NCBI GenBank assembly: GCA_033398695.1
Contig: CM065803.1
Span: 96,584,001 to 96,648,000, forward strand
Direction: 5' to 3'
Length of the DNA stretch: 64,000 nt
Source: Orobanche coerulescens
Lineage: Eukaryota; Streptophyta; Magnoliopsida; Lamiales; Orobanchaceae
Part shown: piece by piece, positions 48,111 through 61,312 of the stretch
How the letters are laid out: the number at the start of each line of letters is the position of its first letter
Position numbering within the stretch: position 1 is the first letter of the stretch
Notes under the pieces: model-generated
What the model was told of the DNA's origin: nothing
Databases searched by the model: none
Seen by the model: the letters and a program-made list of their open reading frames with translations, nothing else
Made by a program: the position numbers and the translations under genes

Positions 48111-50079
48111 TATATGGATTCGGTGCCTAAACCGAAGGCACATCAAAAGTGAAAAAATGAAAGTGAGTTCGATCCGAATCCCTTAAGAGGATCGATCAAG
48201 CTACGTATATACGAATATAAAATGAAACAAAAGAAGATTCGAAATCATACCCTCATAGTCCGTTGATTAAATGGTGTTCTTTATGTATGCGATTCCCTTA
48301 TCTTTAGGTGATCCTCTCCACGAATCCGATTCGTCAAGCTTTTGAGATCCCGAGCACCGAAACACCGTGCCTCTACTTTCCACGTGCCGGAAGTCGATCA
48401 GAATAACTCCTACCTTGTTATCTTCCAAAGATACGACTAGAACAAGGTAGTCGGAACTTTACTAATTTTATTTATATCACTCTAAGTGAATATAAATTAC
48501 TCTCTTCATATTTCTCTTAGAAATGAAGAATGAAGAAATGAAGAAGACAAAACTATTTTCTCTCTCCCTTTCTCTTGTAGTGTGCCGTGAGTTCAAGTGA
48601 GTGGAAAAGAAGTCTTCTCATTTTATTCTTCATTTCATCATGATTATTCCACCAGAATAATCCCATTTATTTTCATTAGTCATTGGTCTTCGGTGGAATG
48701 AAGACCAATTTAAAAAAAAAAACTAAGTGATGGGATCAGCCATCTAGAAGAGCCGAATGAATCCGGTCCGTTTCGGACTCTCGCGAGTCCAAACAGATAA
48801 ACTCCATTCCGTTTCGATGTATTATATCAATTAATTATTTCAATTAATTAATTATATCAAATAAAATAATATAATTAATTTCTCCAAGAATTAATTATAC
48901 CTATGAATTAAATTAATCACCCAGTAATTTATTTAGTTCATTAAGCCATAAATTAATTTATCCAATAAATTAATTTAGACATCCAATGTCTAAAAAATAA
49001 TCAGACATCCAATGTCCAATAAATTAGATATCCAGTATCTAATATTATCAAAGAGAGATAAAGCTCAATTCATTCCACCGTCTATCCTAATGCGCGACTC
49101 GGTAAGTCCGTCTCAGTTAGCAATGGGAGGAACCAAAGAGTGATAGCACCACCTAGCCAGTCCCGCGACCTACACTGTAACCTAACTGAGAACGAATGAT
49201 TGTGATTATTCAAAAACCTTTCTGTCGAGAATACCAGTATACATATAAAACCTTCTTTCAAATATCCCGATCAAGTTATAGGGTCACGGTCAGTCAAACC
49301 CTATCTGCACTTGATGATATGCATGAGTTAATACAACCGAGATTATTGAGCTCTCGTATATCCAATACAACTAGCTCCAATGCTTTGGCCAAAGATTTAT
49401 GATCTCATTTTCCAATAACCGCAAAGGACATATGCCTGTTCACTTAAAGGAGAAAAAATCATATCTTGGTATTCAATAGGACCTACTACTTGCCCGTCAA
49501 GATGCACGTCGAGGTTGACCCCCACCTTCTGGTTTTCTGGGTCGAACTACTCTAATGAAAATCTTAACGTCACAAGCACATCCCTAGTAAATTCTCAAGT
49601 CGAAGGTTCACGAATACCTATCACAACCTTACGTTTCCGTCATTGACTGTCCCAGAGTGAAATCCGTGTGACGAATCGAGGGTGAGTCGGTTCGAGTATA
49701 CTAATGTAATTAGCATACCTATAACGTGTGCTCCCACTAATCATTAGTGATCGACAGGCACTATCCAGGTCAAAGAACACATCATAAAAGTCTTCGCATA
49801 AACTTAACGCCCAATCAGGTTTCATCGACTTGCGAACGATTAAGTATTTGAGCCATAAACCTTTCCAGTGTCGATCCCCTTATTCAATAAGGAGTGGAAT
49901 GTTTTTTCTCTCAAATACACGGACTAGTTTCTATATATATATTTACAATTCAGGAATGCCAGTGACTATCAGTAAATAAAGAAACATACAATTGCCTTTT
50001 GATAATGTTTTACATAATAACAAATACAATGCCCTCACTCAACATCCTCGAAGTGGCATTTGAGGGCATACTCCTAACA
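48111..50079 (-). repeat. C3 5' LTR
   Basis: Homologous to 40524-42524 throughout. The internal end reads TATATGGATTCGG instead of TGTTGGGATTCG, a mutated terminus; the outer end is intact (CTCCTAACA). Confidence 0.9.
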
Positions 50080-50515
50080 GAAGCTTCGACCTATGTAAGA
50101 AAAAGCAAGTCGAAGAAGCCTAGCCAATCTACGTGAACAGCCCAAGCTACTGTTGGCTGTATCAATCTGTGTGAATGATACAACGACACATTTAGTTAAA
50201 GTCACATAGTTGTGTACGCCGTGATTTTAATAAACATCTTACTCCTGTGTGGAGCATCAGTGGACGTAGACCTCGAACCACTTAAATCCGTGTGTATTTA
50301 CATTTTGTCATTTACTGTTTTCTATTTGCCTGTGTGATTTAAGTATACATATTGTAAAAGCCCCATACGCGCCAAGCAAACAGGGGATTACTTAGTTGTT
50401 GTATTTACAGCAATTTAACATCAAACTTCCACTACGCAAATAACTTCAAAAAAGATACATCTTATTAAACCCCCCCACTTCTAAGTTGTTTACTGTATAC
50501 TGTGTGGCCAACAAG

Positions 50516-50527
50516 TGGTATCAGAGC
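50516..50527 (+). other. S3 primer-binding site
   Basis: TGGTATCAGAGC two bases after the S3 LTR end. Confidence 0.9.
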
Positions 50528-50649
50528 ATTTGATTCTACAAAGAATTAGTCGATTTTTAACCGAATGAGATCCACAAAAATCACTAGCTTTTGAAAACCT
50601 TATTTTATATCTTCATCATTTATCTTACTTCTATCATAAAGTCCCTATA

Positions 50650-51085
50650 TTTTCCATTAATGAATTCTATGATTAGAGAATTAAGATGGAAGCTCATCTT
50701 GCAGCTATGCACGAAGAGATGATCTTCGTCATCCAGGAAGGACAAATCAAGATAATGACGGTCAAAACAGCCGCGAGAATCGATGGGCAACATTACGCGG
50801 AGATGCTCGAGAAGGAGCGCGAGCAGTGGACAATGGACGATTACAAGTGTGCGAACCTCGACGATGTTGCTTAGAATGCACTATTTGTCACTCTCGACAA
50901 AGGCACATTCTCGAAGGTAAAAAGTTGTAGGACAACCAAATAAATCTGGGAGAAACTCAAGCTCATTTGCGAGGGAACTGAGCTCTCAAAAGAAAACAAA
51001 ATTTATAAATTAACTCAGCAATTCGAATATTTTGAAATGAAATCTTCCGAGACGCTTGAGGAGCTTGACCTCAGATTTACCGGCA
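50650..51085 (+). pseudogene. gag: S3 gag N-terminal fragment
   Basis: MEAHLAAMHEEMIFVIQEGQ at 50686 parallels S1 gag. It retains, with stops, the segment 50900-51000 deleted in S1 (STFSKVK-like, then LGETQAHL and ENKIYKLTQQF-like in shifted frames). The match ends at LEELDLRFTGI, about 51085, where the C4 fragment begins in opposite orientation. The frame contains stops after 50874. Confidence 0.8.
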
Positions 51086-51090
51086 TTGTT

Positions 51091-52810
51091 TGTGTCTTTA
51101 AATAGTTGAATTCCATGTCTGTAAGATAGAAAACCTTTCTTGGAATTCTCCATGCTAAACCGCTTTAGCACTATATTGATATAGGATGCCTGAGATAAGC
51201 ACAACATCGTTTTATCCCTATCAGAAAAGATCCTGATCACAAGGATATGCCCTGCTTCTACCAAATCCTTCATATGGAACTGCTCAGACTGTTATACCCG
51301 AACGTCCGGAAACTCCTTCACGTTGTTTCCAATCATAAGGATATCATCTACGTACAGTGCAAGAAACACCAACATGTTTCCATCACATTTATTATACACA
51401 CAACTCTCACTCGGACATTGGACGAATCCATATGACTGGAAAACCTCATTAAATCGAGTATTCCAAGATCTAGATGCTTGCTTAAGTCCAAAAATAGATC
51501 TCTTAAGCTTGCACACTAAGTTATCTTCTCCTTTAGTAATGAATCCTTCTGGTTGGCGCATGTAGATTTTCTTGTCTAGACTTCCATTCAAGAATGCAGT
51601 CTTGACATCCATTTGCCAAATATCCAGAACCAAGTGCACAGCTATAGCTAAAAGAATTCGGATTAACTTAAGCATGGCTACCGGCGAAAAGGTTTCATCG
51701 TAATCGACGCCCTCTTTCTGAGTGTAACCTTTCGCTACAAGCCTTGCTTTGAAGGTTTCAACCTTCCCGTCACCTGCTTTCTTTCGCTTGTAGACCCACT
51801 TACTCCTAATGGCTTGTACCCCATCAGGTAGTTCTACTAGCTCCCATACTCGATTGGTATCCATAGATCCCATTTCTGATTCTATTGCTGCTTGCCAGGA
51901 GTCAACATCTTTATGTTGGATTGCCTCCTTGTAAGTCCAGGGATCTGATTCATCTTCACCTGAGATTGAGTTCAAAGACTGTCCCACGCCTATGAATCAT
52001 TCCGGTGGATGAACAACCCTCCCTCTACAATGAGGCAAATTCTGAGTTGGTATAAAAGTCTCAAAATCGATATATGGTGCAGTGTTAGTTGATGCTTGTA
52101 GGATTGGTATAGACGAAGTCTCGCCCCTCAATTCTTCTAGAATTATTTCTCTCATAGGCTTGTGATGAATCACATAATCCTCTTCTAGGAATCGGGCATT
52201 AGTGCTAATAATGACATTTTGATGCTGGGACTATAGAACAAGCCACCCTTCGTTCCCTTAGGGTATCCTACAAACACTCATACATCTGTAAGAGATGCCA
52301 ACTTATCAGCATCCTTCAGCACATGTGCTGAAGTACCCCAAATCCGAACATGTCCTAGACTGAGCTTTCACCCACTCCACAGTTCTGTGGGTGTTTTTAG
52401 AACTGATTTTGAAGGCACCAGGATTAGAATGTACGCTGCTGTTTCCAAGGCGTACCCCAAGAACAAAATAGGTAAATCTGAATAACTCATCATTGACCTA
52501 ACCATTTCTAAAAGAGTTATGTTCATTCTCTCAGCAACACCATTTTGTTGTGGATTTCCCGGCGTAGTGAGTTGGGATTAAATCCCCTCATTTTCCAAGA
52601 AATTCAAAAACTTTTCACCAAGGTATTCGCCACCACGATCAGATTATAGTGACCTGATACTCTTTCCATGATGCTTTTCCATTTCAGCCTTGAAATCTCT
52701 GAAGTTGTCAGAGACTTCAGACTTATATCGCATCAAATAGATGTATCCATATCTCGAGTAATCATCTACATGATTACGTATTCGAAACCACCCCTGGCCT
52801 GGATGTTCAT
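51091..52810 (-). pseudogene. pol: C4: copia integrase-RT fragment
   Basis: On the minus strand, integrase core remnants (52800-52400, including a SDRGGEYLGEKF-like stretch at about 52640 preceded by a stop, and PQQNGVAERMN at about 52550) lead to a degraded linker. An open RT stretch of 231 codons follows at 51987-51292: WVYKRKKAGDGKVETFKARL, GVDYDETFSPVA, MDVKTAFLNGSLDKKIYMRQ and YVDD at about residues 212-215. RT continues in another frame to 51091 (DLVEAGHILVIRIF, then SYRHGIQLFKDTN), where it breaks off against S3 gag. G3 cuts the upstream side at 52811. It differs from both C3 and S1 and is the best preserved RT in the window. Confidence 0.88.
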
Positions 52811-53048
52811 TGTGTAATATCCGGAATTTCTACTACTATTGCTTAATGTTATTCTATATGAGTTATGTTGTACAATGTGGAATCTGTACAATATGGAAAA
52901 AATAAATGAAGGACTGAGACATCTGTATTGGTATAATTGTCGTACTTGGTCGACAATTGCATTTGAGGATATAGTGTGTCGTGTATACGTATTCGATATA
53001 TTGAGACGACGAACAAGATCAGTGTAAATGGATAAGTATTGAATCCAT

Positions 53049-53600
53049 AACGTACGTTAAGCATATGAGCTTACATACGTTAATCCCCAACAGTTACGTA
53101 CGTTAACGTGAGGTCTTTACGTACGTTAAAGTATCATGTGAGATATAGTTGGCTGATCAGAGAGGACCTTGTCAAGCGTAGTGTACGTTAAGCATAGGAT
53201 CTTATGTATGCTAAGACACAGACGTAACGTACGTTACATAGAGTGCATAACGTATGTTATGAAGAGAATCGAATAGGATCAGGCTATAGCCGACAGGTGG
53301 GTCCCTTGGTTAGTAGCTTTCAGCGCAGAATGTGGGCGGGTGAGTCAATGTCGTATATTACATACATTATGGACTACCCATTACGTACGCTAAATGGATA
53401 TTTACTGTAGCAAGTCAACATATGTATTACATACGTTATGGTCTATGCATTATGTACGTAAATGATCGAACGAGACAAGGCAGTGAGTTCTGGAATGATG
53501 TTACATACGCTATGAAGGACCTGTAGTGTATGTAAGGAGCATTACGTACGTTAATGTGGATTGGTAACGAACGTAATGAGCACTGGAAATTATAAATTAA
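53049..53600 (+). promoter_or_regulatory. G3 U3 palindrome array and TATA box
   Basis: More than ten ACGTACGT-centred palindromes and variants lie between 53049 and 53576, ending about 15 bases before ATTATAAATTAAGG (53589-53602). The 3' LTR repeats this at 58888-59440. Confidence 0.65.
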
Positions 53601-55108
53601 GGATCGGTTTTTCATTTCTTCATGAGAACAAAATCATTCCTTCCTCCCAGATTCGTCCCCCTTCATATGTTGGTGAAGATAAACCTCTTCTATCTTGGAT
53701 ATAAGCTTAGAAACATGGATTTGAGGCTTGGATATGAAGATATCGATGATCCTTGATGTGTTTGATGCTGTTGTTCATGTTCTTGAGGTATGTTGTTGAA
53801 CTCTACACCTTGATTTCAGATTCTTGGTATTGTTATCCGTATTTGATTCGTATGATGATGATTATAGTGATGTTGATACGCTTCTTAATGTTATGATAAG
53901 TACATATTGAAGAATATGATGATACATGACTTGGATTATGAGTTGGATGATTATCTACATGTTAAAGGATATCAAATTATGTTGTTTTGATGACTATGAA
54001 CATGGTTTCGAATCACTTAGTGTTCTTGAAAAACTTCTTGATGAATATAACATAGCAAGATGATAGTATGTTGAATTATATGTATTTTTAGATATGAAGA
54101 TCAAATGTTCGTTAAGTAATGTTGATTGGCAATTGATTAATGGTATATACCAATGTGAGTATGATGATGAGATTGAATCCGAAAATATTGTGATTGATCA
54201 TTGAATATGATTTCCTTTACATTCGTATCCGTAATCGTATTGTGGTTGTGAATTTGTAATTATTTGAGTGGGATTGTTCGGACTTGTGGTTAATCGAGAT
54301 ATTATGAAATTGTTGGGTTTGGTGATCGGTTATATTGATTGTTAAATAACGATTATCGGATTTTGGTTTGTATTGTGGATATGAGTTCGTAATAGTTTGA
54401 GTTAAACGATTTGGTTTTGTATATGATCGAGGAATTGTTGAGCCGTTGAGTTTGATTGATTGGTTATATCGGGTATTGAATATTATCGAATGTGTGTTAA
54501 TTGATTACTTCAATAGGTTGTAATCATTGATCATTGGTTATAATCGTCGACTAGAATTATATGTTGTGGTCTAGTTCGAGTACGTTCGTGAATCGCTTTG
54601 GCCGGCAGCCGAGGAGCTTGTAGACGAAGGCAAAGAGTTGATAGCGGCTTCATCATCGTCGTGTCGGTATCGAGACAAGTTATTACTTGTACAGTTTATA
54701 ATATTTAATGAATGGTTTCAGTTTCATTCGTTTATAATTTGTATAGCAATGATTATAATTGTGAACACTGGAGATTTGGGATTGTACGTTGTTTTCCTAT
54801 TTTTGGGAATTAAATCATGATGTATATGAATTACTTTTGTTATTGGTATACTGGGTATTGAGGATACATTGTGATAAAGATGGGGATATGAGTTTTCTAT
54901 AGTCCGTGATATATCGGATCGTCGAATATGGAAGATAATCGTCAGTGATGGTTTTTGACATCGAGATTGCTCCCGAAGGACTTGGGACAAGTACTCTAAT
55001 CATTTTTGTCATTTTGTGTCGATCATGTTGTGATACATTCATGTATTGTTGTTGTCATGCATTTGTGTATTATTGTTAATATGCGTTTGTGCATTGTTGT
55101 CGTATGTC

Positions 55109-55345
55109 CACCTCGTGTTGATCTGATGGGATCATCTTGGGATCTATGCTAGCGTGCGCTGGATCATTGGACGGGTTTATCTACCTCGTGTTGGTCCGAC
55201 GGGATCATCTTGGGATCTATGCAGTGAACGCTGGATCATTGGATTACCCATATGTTGTTGTGCATATGTATATTATGGGTTATCCACCTCGTGTTGATCT
55301 ATGAGGATCATCTTGGGATCTATGCTGTGTGGGCTGGATCATCGG
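55109..55345 (+). repeat. Three-unit repeat of CCACCTCGTGTTGATC type in G3 LTR
   Basis: Units of about 75-100 bp start at 55109, 55180 and 55279, each with a GGGATCATCTTGGGATCTATG block and a GCTGGATCAT block. The module recurs at 60949-61163 and, diverged, in G4 at 62846-63030. Confidence 0.75.
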
Positions 55346-56297
55346 ATTTCCATAAGTATACATTGTTGTTATTGATGTGAGCATATTGACATTGTCATAT
55401 GAGTATGCATTTGTAGGTCTTGTGTTAGGACCATGTCCGTATGTGGTATTGATCTGATCTCGGATTAGACTAACGTGATTCGTCGTGGCATTGCGTAACT
55501 CGAGGTATGTTCTGTATTTTCTTCTTGCTTCTCGTCTTTGGATGGATAATCGATTATTGTATTGAAATTTATTGATGTTATCCGATGAGTTGAATTGGCC
55601 AGAGTTGGTATAATTTATCTATCGCGAGTTGTGATGATGTTTTGAGAACCTTGGGTATTGTTGAGATACAGTACATATGTTTAGGTATGAGCTTATTGTG
55701 TTGTTAAGGATAAAAATTGTGAATTTTGGTAAAGTTACGACGGTAAGATTACATTGGTCGTATTCTTACTTAGTATTTTCATTGGTATGTAATTATTGAC
55801 GTGATGTGATTGATATCATTATTGGGTATTATGGCAGACCCCGTCGTGGGTTTTCTTTTTAGGTTCTTGGGATATCGAGTTTGTAGCGGTCGTGAAGAGA
55901 TGAGCTTCCCGGAGGATACTGGCTAGGGCATGTATTTGTGAATTGAGTTTCCTGATCAGTTGTTGTATTCCGCTGCTAGAGTATTTCTAACTATTGTCTT
56001 TTCCGATGCGTGAGTATTTTTAAATGACCTTTTGATATCTGGTAACTTAAGTTACATTGGAAAATTGTTTTCTAAACTATTGAGTTTCGGTTGTTTGGCC
56101 TTTTACTTTCAAATGAAAGTTTTCGACGGTATTGTTTAACGGGTTTTATAAGTCTTTGAATATTTAAAGATATTACCGTCATCACTGCTTAGGCGTATTT
56201 GAAATGTTTGTAAATATGTCTTTTAGCCTTGTGGGTTCCGTCTCGGGGCCCACACCGCTTTAATATTTCTGGATGACTCTGGTGGTGCTACAGAATA

Positions 56298-56310
56298 TGG
56301 TATTGGAGCT
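56298..56310 (+). other. G3 primer-binding site
   Basis: TGGTATTGGAGCT six bases after the LTR end; two mismatches to TGGTATCAGAGCT. Confidence 0.8.
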
Positions 56311-58610
56311 TCGGTTGAGAAAACCTAGGCAGTTGGGTCGAGTCGAGTCGTGCTTTTGTCGCGTCATTCGAGTTGTCGATTGACGAATTCTAGAGCCCTG
56401 GGTTTTGTTGTTCACGCGGGCTTGTGCGTTATGTGATTTACCAGTGTGGTACTGGGGTTGTTGTAAGCTTTTCCAAATGGTATTAACGTGTTTCTTCGGA
56501 TAGAGATGTGTTGTGTTCTCGAGTAGAACTGAGTTTGCAAAATGTGTGTTTTGAAATTATTGGTATCGAGTATTTTCTTGAGTCGAGACATGTGCCAGTA
56601 TCGCGGGGAATCGTTGGCTTCACGATCTGTAAGTATTTGGATTTTTGAATTTCATTGAGATTTATTGCCGTTCTAAGTTGATATGCTTTGAGATTCAGAA
56701 AGATATTATGCGTCACAATATGAGGTGACAGAGTTGAGACAGGATTGATGATCTTAAGAAGCTATGAATTTGGAAATCAATATGTTGGTTAAACATGGGA
56801 AATGGAGTTGTGTATTTGGGAGAATGTTGTGAATCGTTGAGAGGAACATGTAGTCATGTTAGTTCATTTTGAGATATATGAAATTGTTCTTGAACATCTG
56901 AAAATGATACTTTTCAAAAAGAATGTTTTACGGAAAATGATTTTTGGGCCCAGACCCAATCGATTTTGAAATAGTTTTATAACTCAGGACTTCGGATCCA
57001 AAAGAGTTTTCTAGTTTATAAACTTCTTGGAATGTGGAACGGGATTAGGATGAGACCCTAATGTTTCTAAAAGGCTTTTTTTTCTAAAACTCCCGAGATT
57101 TGTAAAACACTTTACCAATCGTTTATCTATTTTATTACTGCCTTTCGGGGTTTTGGTTTACTTATTCAAATGAAACTTCTCGGGTAGTCTTTCGTTGTGT
57201 TTGATTTATTGATTAGTTAATGTTTTGTCATAGCATGGTTGAGGTGATCCATGAGGGGTTAATGGTTGACGTTGCGAGTCATATGTGGAGAAGGAGTTTT
57301 TGTCAGGGTCTATACATTGAGATTGTGGAACTCTATCGTGTGGTTTTCCGATGGAATATCATTAGATTTGGTGACGAGCCGAATTGGTATACCGGAGTAT
57401 GGATGTGGTCAATCATTTGCATAATTCCATTTTATTTAAATGTGTGTATTCGAAAAGAATTGTTATCGAGAACTTGACGTAAACAAGCCGATTTAATTTT
57501 TCGAAAATTGATTTCATGGTCTTACGGAAATTTATGTTTTGAGTTTTGAAATTCTTGAAAGGACTTTCGAAAATTTGTCTTCTTGACAAGATTATATCAT
57601 TTCAAACTTGTTTTGAAAATGTGATTGATATACATACGCATTTAGTGCATAGTGCATATCATGGTGAAGTTATGAATGTGACTCACAAACTGAATAATAC
57701 ATCAGTATGGTACGATAAAAAGAGATTCTAACTTTAGTATCGTAGTTTGGTTATCCATGGATGATCGATTGATTGATTAGATAAGAGAAATATACTGCGT
57801 GTTGTAGATTCATTTACAGGATGTGATTTTGGAACGACGAGTTTTGTGAAACCGGGACATATGTGTTATATGATTCCAATGGTATGGTAGTAGCGCGATT
57901 TTACCATAGTGATTTTTGAATGATTCCTTTGTAAGTGTGGATTTGGGGATGGTGACCCCAGGATGGTTGTTTTGGGTAATGATCGGTCGTTCCCACTCCG
58001 TGTAGGATAGGGGTATGTTCAACACTCGGGTGTGTTCTTTTGAGATCCATTGTATGTGATTTATGTAACATTTTGAGAATTTTATTATCTCATATATCTC
58101 TTTCTGTAGGTTCTATGTTGATCGTGCCAGAGCTTACCGTGTGAGGGTATTCTCAGTTACTGTTGATCGTTCATTGGTGATATTGGAGTTTATCATGTCA
58201 ATGGTATTCTCAGTTAATTTGTTGGTTGATCATTGTTAATGATCGTATGAGCGTTCGAATTTTGTGTCGATGTTTCGGGATTGGTTGCCATTGTTTTGGG
58301 CAGTTGTTTCACAGATGTATCATGCATTATTGGTTTTTAGCAGATTGGGACTTGATTGTATAATCAGGCAGATAGGATTTGACACGGATAGATTATTTCA
58401 TCCAAAGATGATATATTTTGTTGAGACTCATGGAATTGTGACTGTAAGCATATTGAGGCTTTACAGTGGAGTCATTTGCTAGTATCATAGGAGATCATCG
58501 ACTTGACGCATTTGTAAGTATACTGTTTTGGTTATTCGTTAATGATGATGATTGATTGTTGTCGTGATGGTTTCGGGATATTTTGGTTGAACGGTTTGTT
58601 TTTTATGACG
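56311..58610 (+). other. G3 internal region, no recognisable gene
   Basis: The longest frame (57220-57477) shows no gag, protease, RT or integrase motif and I do not call it a gene. The region resembles G2's internal region in style (T/A-rich, runs like TTTTCGAAAA and TTTTGAAAA) and shares its post-primer leader. Confidence 0.6.
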
Positions 58611-58654
58611 GATTGCAAGTTTCGAGGACGAAACTTATTTTAAGTGGTGTAGTA
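58611..58654 (+). other. G3 chromovirus tail and degenerate purine tract
   Basis: GTTTCGAGGACGAAACTTA at 58619-58637 then TTTTAAGTGGTGTAGTA before the LTR. The G-run found in G1 is interrupted by T. Confidence 0.7.
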
Positions 58655-61163
58655 TGTAATATCCGGAATTTCTACTACTGTTGTTTAATATTATTTTATC
58701 CGAGTTATGTTGTACATTGTGGAATCTGTACAGTATGGATAAAATAAATGAAGGACTGAGACATTTGTATTGGTATAATTGTCATACTTGGTCGACAATT
58801 GCATTTGAGGATATAGTGTATCGTGTATATGTATTTGATATATTGAGACGACGAGCAAGATCAGTGTAAATGGATAAGTATAGAATCCATAACGTACGTT
58901 AAGCATATGAGCTTACGTACGTTAATCCCCAACAGTTACGTACATTAACGTGAGGTCTTTACATACGTTAACGTATCAGGTGAGATATAGTTGGCTGATC
59001 AGAGAGGACCTTGTCAAGCGTAGCATACGTTAAGCATAGGAGCTTACGTACGCTAAGACACAGACGTAACGTACATTACGTAGAGTGCATAACGTACATT
59101 ATGAAGAGAATCGGACAGGATCACGCTATGGCTGATAGGTGGGTCCCTTGGTCGGCAACTTTCGGTGCAGAACGTGGGAGGGCGAGTCAATGTCGTGTAT
59201 TATGTACGTTATGGACTACCCATTATGTATGTTAAATGGATATTTACTGTAGCAAGTCAACGTATGTATTACGTACGTTATGGCCTATCCATTACGTACA
59301 TAAACAATCGAACGAAACAAGGCAGTGAATTCTGGAATGATGTTACGTATGCTATGAAGGACATGTAGCGTACGTAAGGAGCATTACGTACGTTAATGTT
59401 GATTGGTAACGTACGTAATAAGCGCTGCAGATTATAAATTAAGGATCGGTTTTCATTTCTTCACGAGAACAAAACCATTCCTTCCTCCCAGATTCGTCCC
59501 CCTTCATATGTTGGTGAAGATAAACCTTTTCTATCTTGGATATAAGCTTGGAAACATGGATTTGAGGCTTGGATATGAAGATATCGATGATTCTTGATGT
59601 GTTTGATGGTGTTGTTCATGTTCCTGAGGTATGTTGTTGAACTCTACACCTTGATTTCAGATTCTTGGTATTGTTATCCGTATTTGATTCGTATGATGAT
59701 GATTATAGTGCTGTTGATATGCTTCTTAATGTTATGAGAAGTACATATTGAAGAATATGATGATACATGACTTGGATTATGAGTTGGATGATTATCTACA
59801 TGTTAAAGGATATCAAATTATGTTGTTTTGATGACTATGAACATGGTTTCGAATCACTTAGTGTTCTTGAAGAACTTCTTGATGAATATAACATAGCAAG
59901 ATGATGGTATGTTGAATTATCGGTATTTTCAGATATGAAGATCGAATGGTCATTAAGTAATGTTGATTGGCGATTGATTAATGGTATATACCAATGTGAG
60001 TATGATGATGAGATTGAATCCGGAAAGATTGTGATTGATCATCGATTATTATTCCCTTTACATTCGTATCCGTAATCATATTGTGGTTGTGAATTCATAA
60101 TTATTTGAGTGGATTGTTCGGAATTGTGGTTAATCGAGATATTGTGAAGTTGTTGGATTTGTTGATCGGTTATATTGATTGTTAAATAACGATTATCGAA
60201 TTTTGGTTCGTATTGTGTATATGAGTTCGTAATAGTTTGAGTTATACTATTTGGTTTTGTATATGATCGAGGAATTGTTGAGCCGTTGAGTTTGATTGAT
60301 TGGTTATATCGGGTATTGAATATTATCGAATGTGTGTTAATTGATTACTTCAATAGGTTGTGATCATTGATCGTTGATTATAATCTTCGACTAGAATTAT
60401 ATGTCGCGGTCTAGTTCGAGTACGTTCGTGAATCGCTTTAGCTGGGAGCCGAGGAGCTTGTAGACGAAGGCAAAGAGTTGATAGCGGCTTCATCATCTTC
60501 GTGTCGGTATCGAGGCAAGTTATTACTTGCACAGTTTATAATATTTAATGAATGGTTTCAGTTTCATTCTTTTATAATTCGTATAGCAATGATTATAATT
60601 GTGAACACTGGAGATTTAGGATTGGACGTTGTTTTCCTATTTTTGGGAATTAAATCATAATGTATATGATTTACTTTTGTTATTGGTATACTGGGTATCG
60701 GGGATACATTGTGATAAAGATGGGGATGTGAGTTTTCTATAGTCCGTGATATATCGGATCGTCGAATATGGAGGATAATCGCCAGTGATGGTTTTTGACA
60801 TCGAGATTGCTCTCGAAGGACTCGGGACAAGTACTCTAATCATTATTGTCATTTCATGTCGATCATGTTGTGATACATTTGTGTATTGTTGTTGTCATGC
60901 ATTTGTGTATTATTGTTAATATGCATTTGTGCATTGTTGTCGTATGTCCACCTCGTGTTGATCTGACGGGATCATCTTGGGATCTATGCTAGCGTGCGCT
61001 GGATCATTAGACGTGTTTATCCACCTCGTGTTGGTCCGACGAGATCATCTTGGGTTCTATGCAGTGAACGCTGGATCATTAGATTATCCATATGTTGTTC
61101 TGCATATGTATATTATGGGGTATCCACCTCGTGTTGATCTATCAGGATCATCTTGGGATCTAT
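58655..61163 (+). repeat. G3 3' LTR, first 2.5 kb (cut by G4)
   Basis: Begins TGTAATATCCGGAATTTC and matches the 5' LTR up to GGGATCTAT at 61163, where the 5' copy continues GCTGTGTGGG. Confidence 0.9.
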
Positions 61164-61312
61164 TGTAATACCCGAGATTTCTGTTATGTAATTGGAACTT
61201 GTGATATTGTAATGATTGTACTTTTGTATGAGTACTATTCTCCATATTTCATAATCCTTCGTTGTTGAGCGTATAATTTCGTGTATGTGATTTAAAGATT
61301 AAAATTCTGTGC

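Larger units (their letters stand above)
40524..50079 (-). mobile_element. C3: Ty1/copia element with all pol domains, inserted in S3's LTR
   Basis: LTRs 40524-42524 (3') and 48111-50079 (5') flank gag-pol on the minus strand. TSD GAAGC at 40519-40523 and 50080-50084 is perfect. The primer site, a 1.6 kb leader, gag, protease, integrase, RT, RNase H and a purine tract (AAATGGGAGATT, minus, 42525-42536) are all present, but stops and frameshifts make it inactive. Confidence 0.92.
39691..50513 (+). repeat. S3 5' LTR, interrupted by C3
   Basis: TGTTGGGAAAATCTACCC to GTGGCCAACA. Without C3 it is about 1262 bp, close to S1's 3' LTR. The broken point (GACGAAGC joined to TTCGACC) corresponds to the unbroken GATGAAGCTTCGATC at 10090 in S1. 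Confidence 0.85.
39691..51085 (+). mobile_element. S3: Sirevirus-like 5' LTR and gag start, split by C3
   Basis: LTR 39691-40523 resumes at 50085 and ends at 50513, followed by a primer site and the first part of gag. Its LTR and gag closely parallel S1. The element is truncated at about 51085 where the C4 fragment begins; no 3' LTR lies in the window. Confidence 0.85.
52811..56292 (+). repeat. G3 5' LTR
   Basis: TGTAATATCCGGAATTTC to GGTGGTGCTACA, 3482 bp, nearly colinear with 58655-61163 over its first 2.5 kb. Small ORFs inside have no recognisable domains. Confidence 0.9.
52811..61163 (+). mobile_element. G3: non-coding Ty3/gypsy element with 3.5 kb LTRs
   Basis: LTRs 52811-56292 and 58655-61163 (cut by G4) flank 2.36 kb without recognisable gag or pol. 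The primer site and the chromovirus tail with a degenerate purine tract are present. It is inserted in C4. Its far end and TSD lie beyond the window because G4 splits the 3' LTR. Confidence 0.88.

Noticed and set aside
57220..57477. 85-codon ORF in the G3 interior as a gene
   Set aside because: No recognisable domain, no support from G2's interior, and length expected by chance in T-rich DNA.
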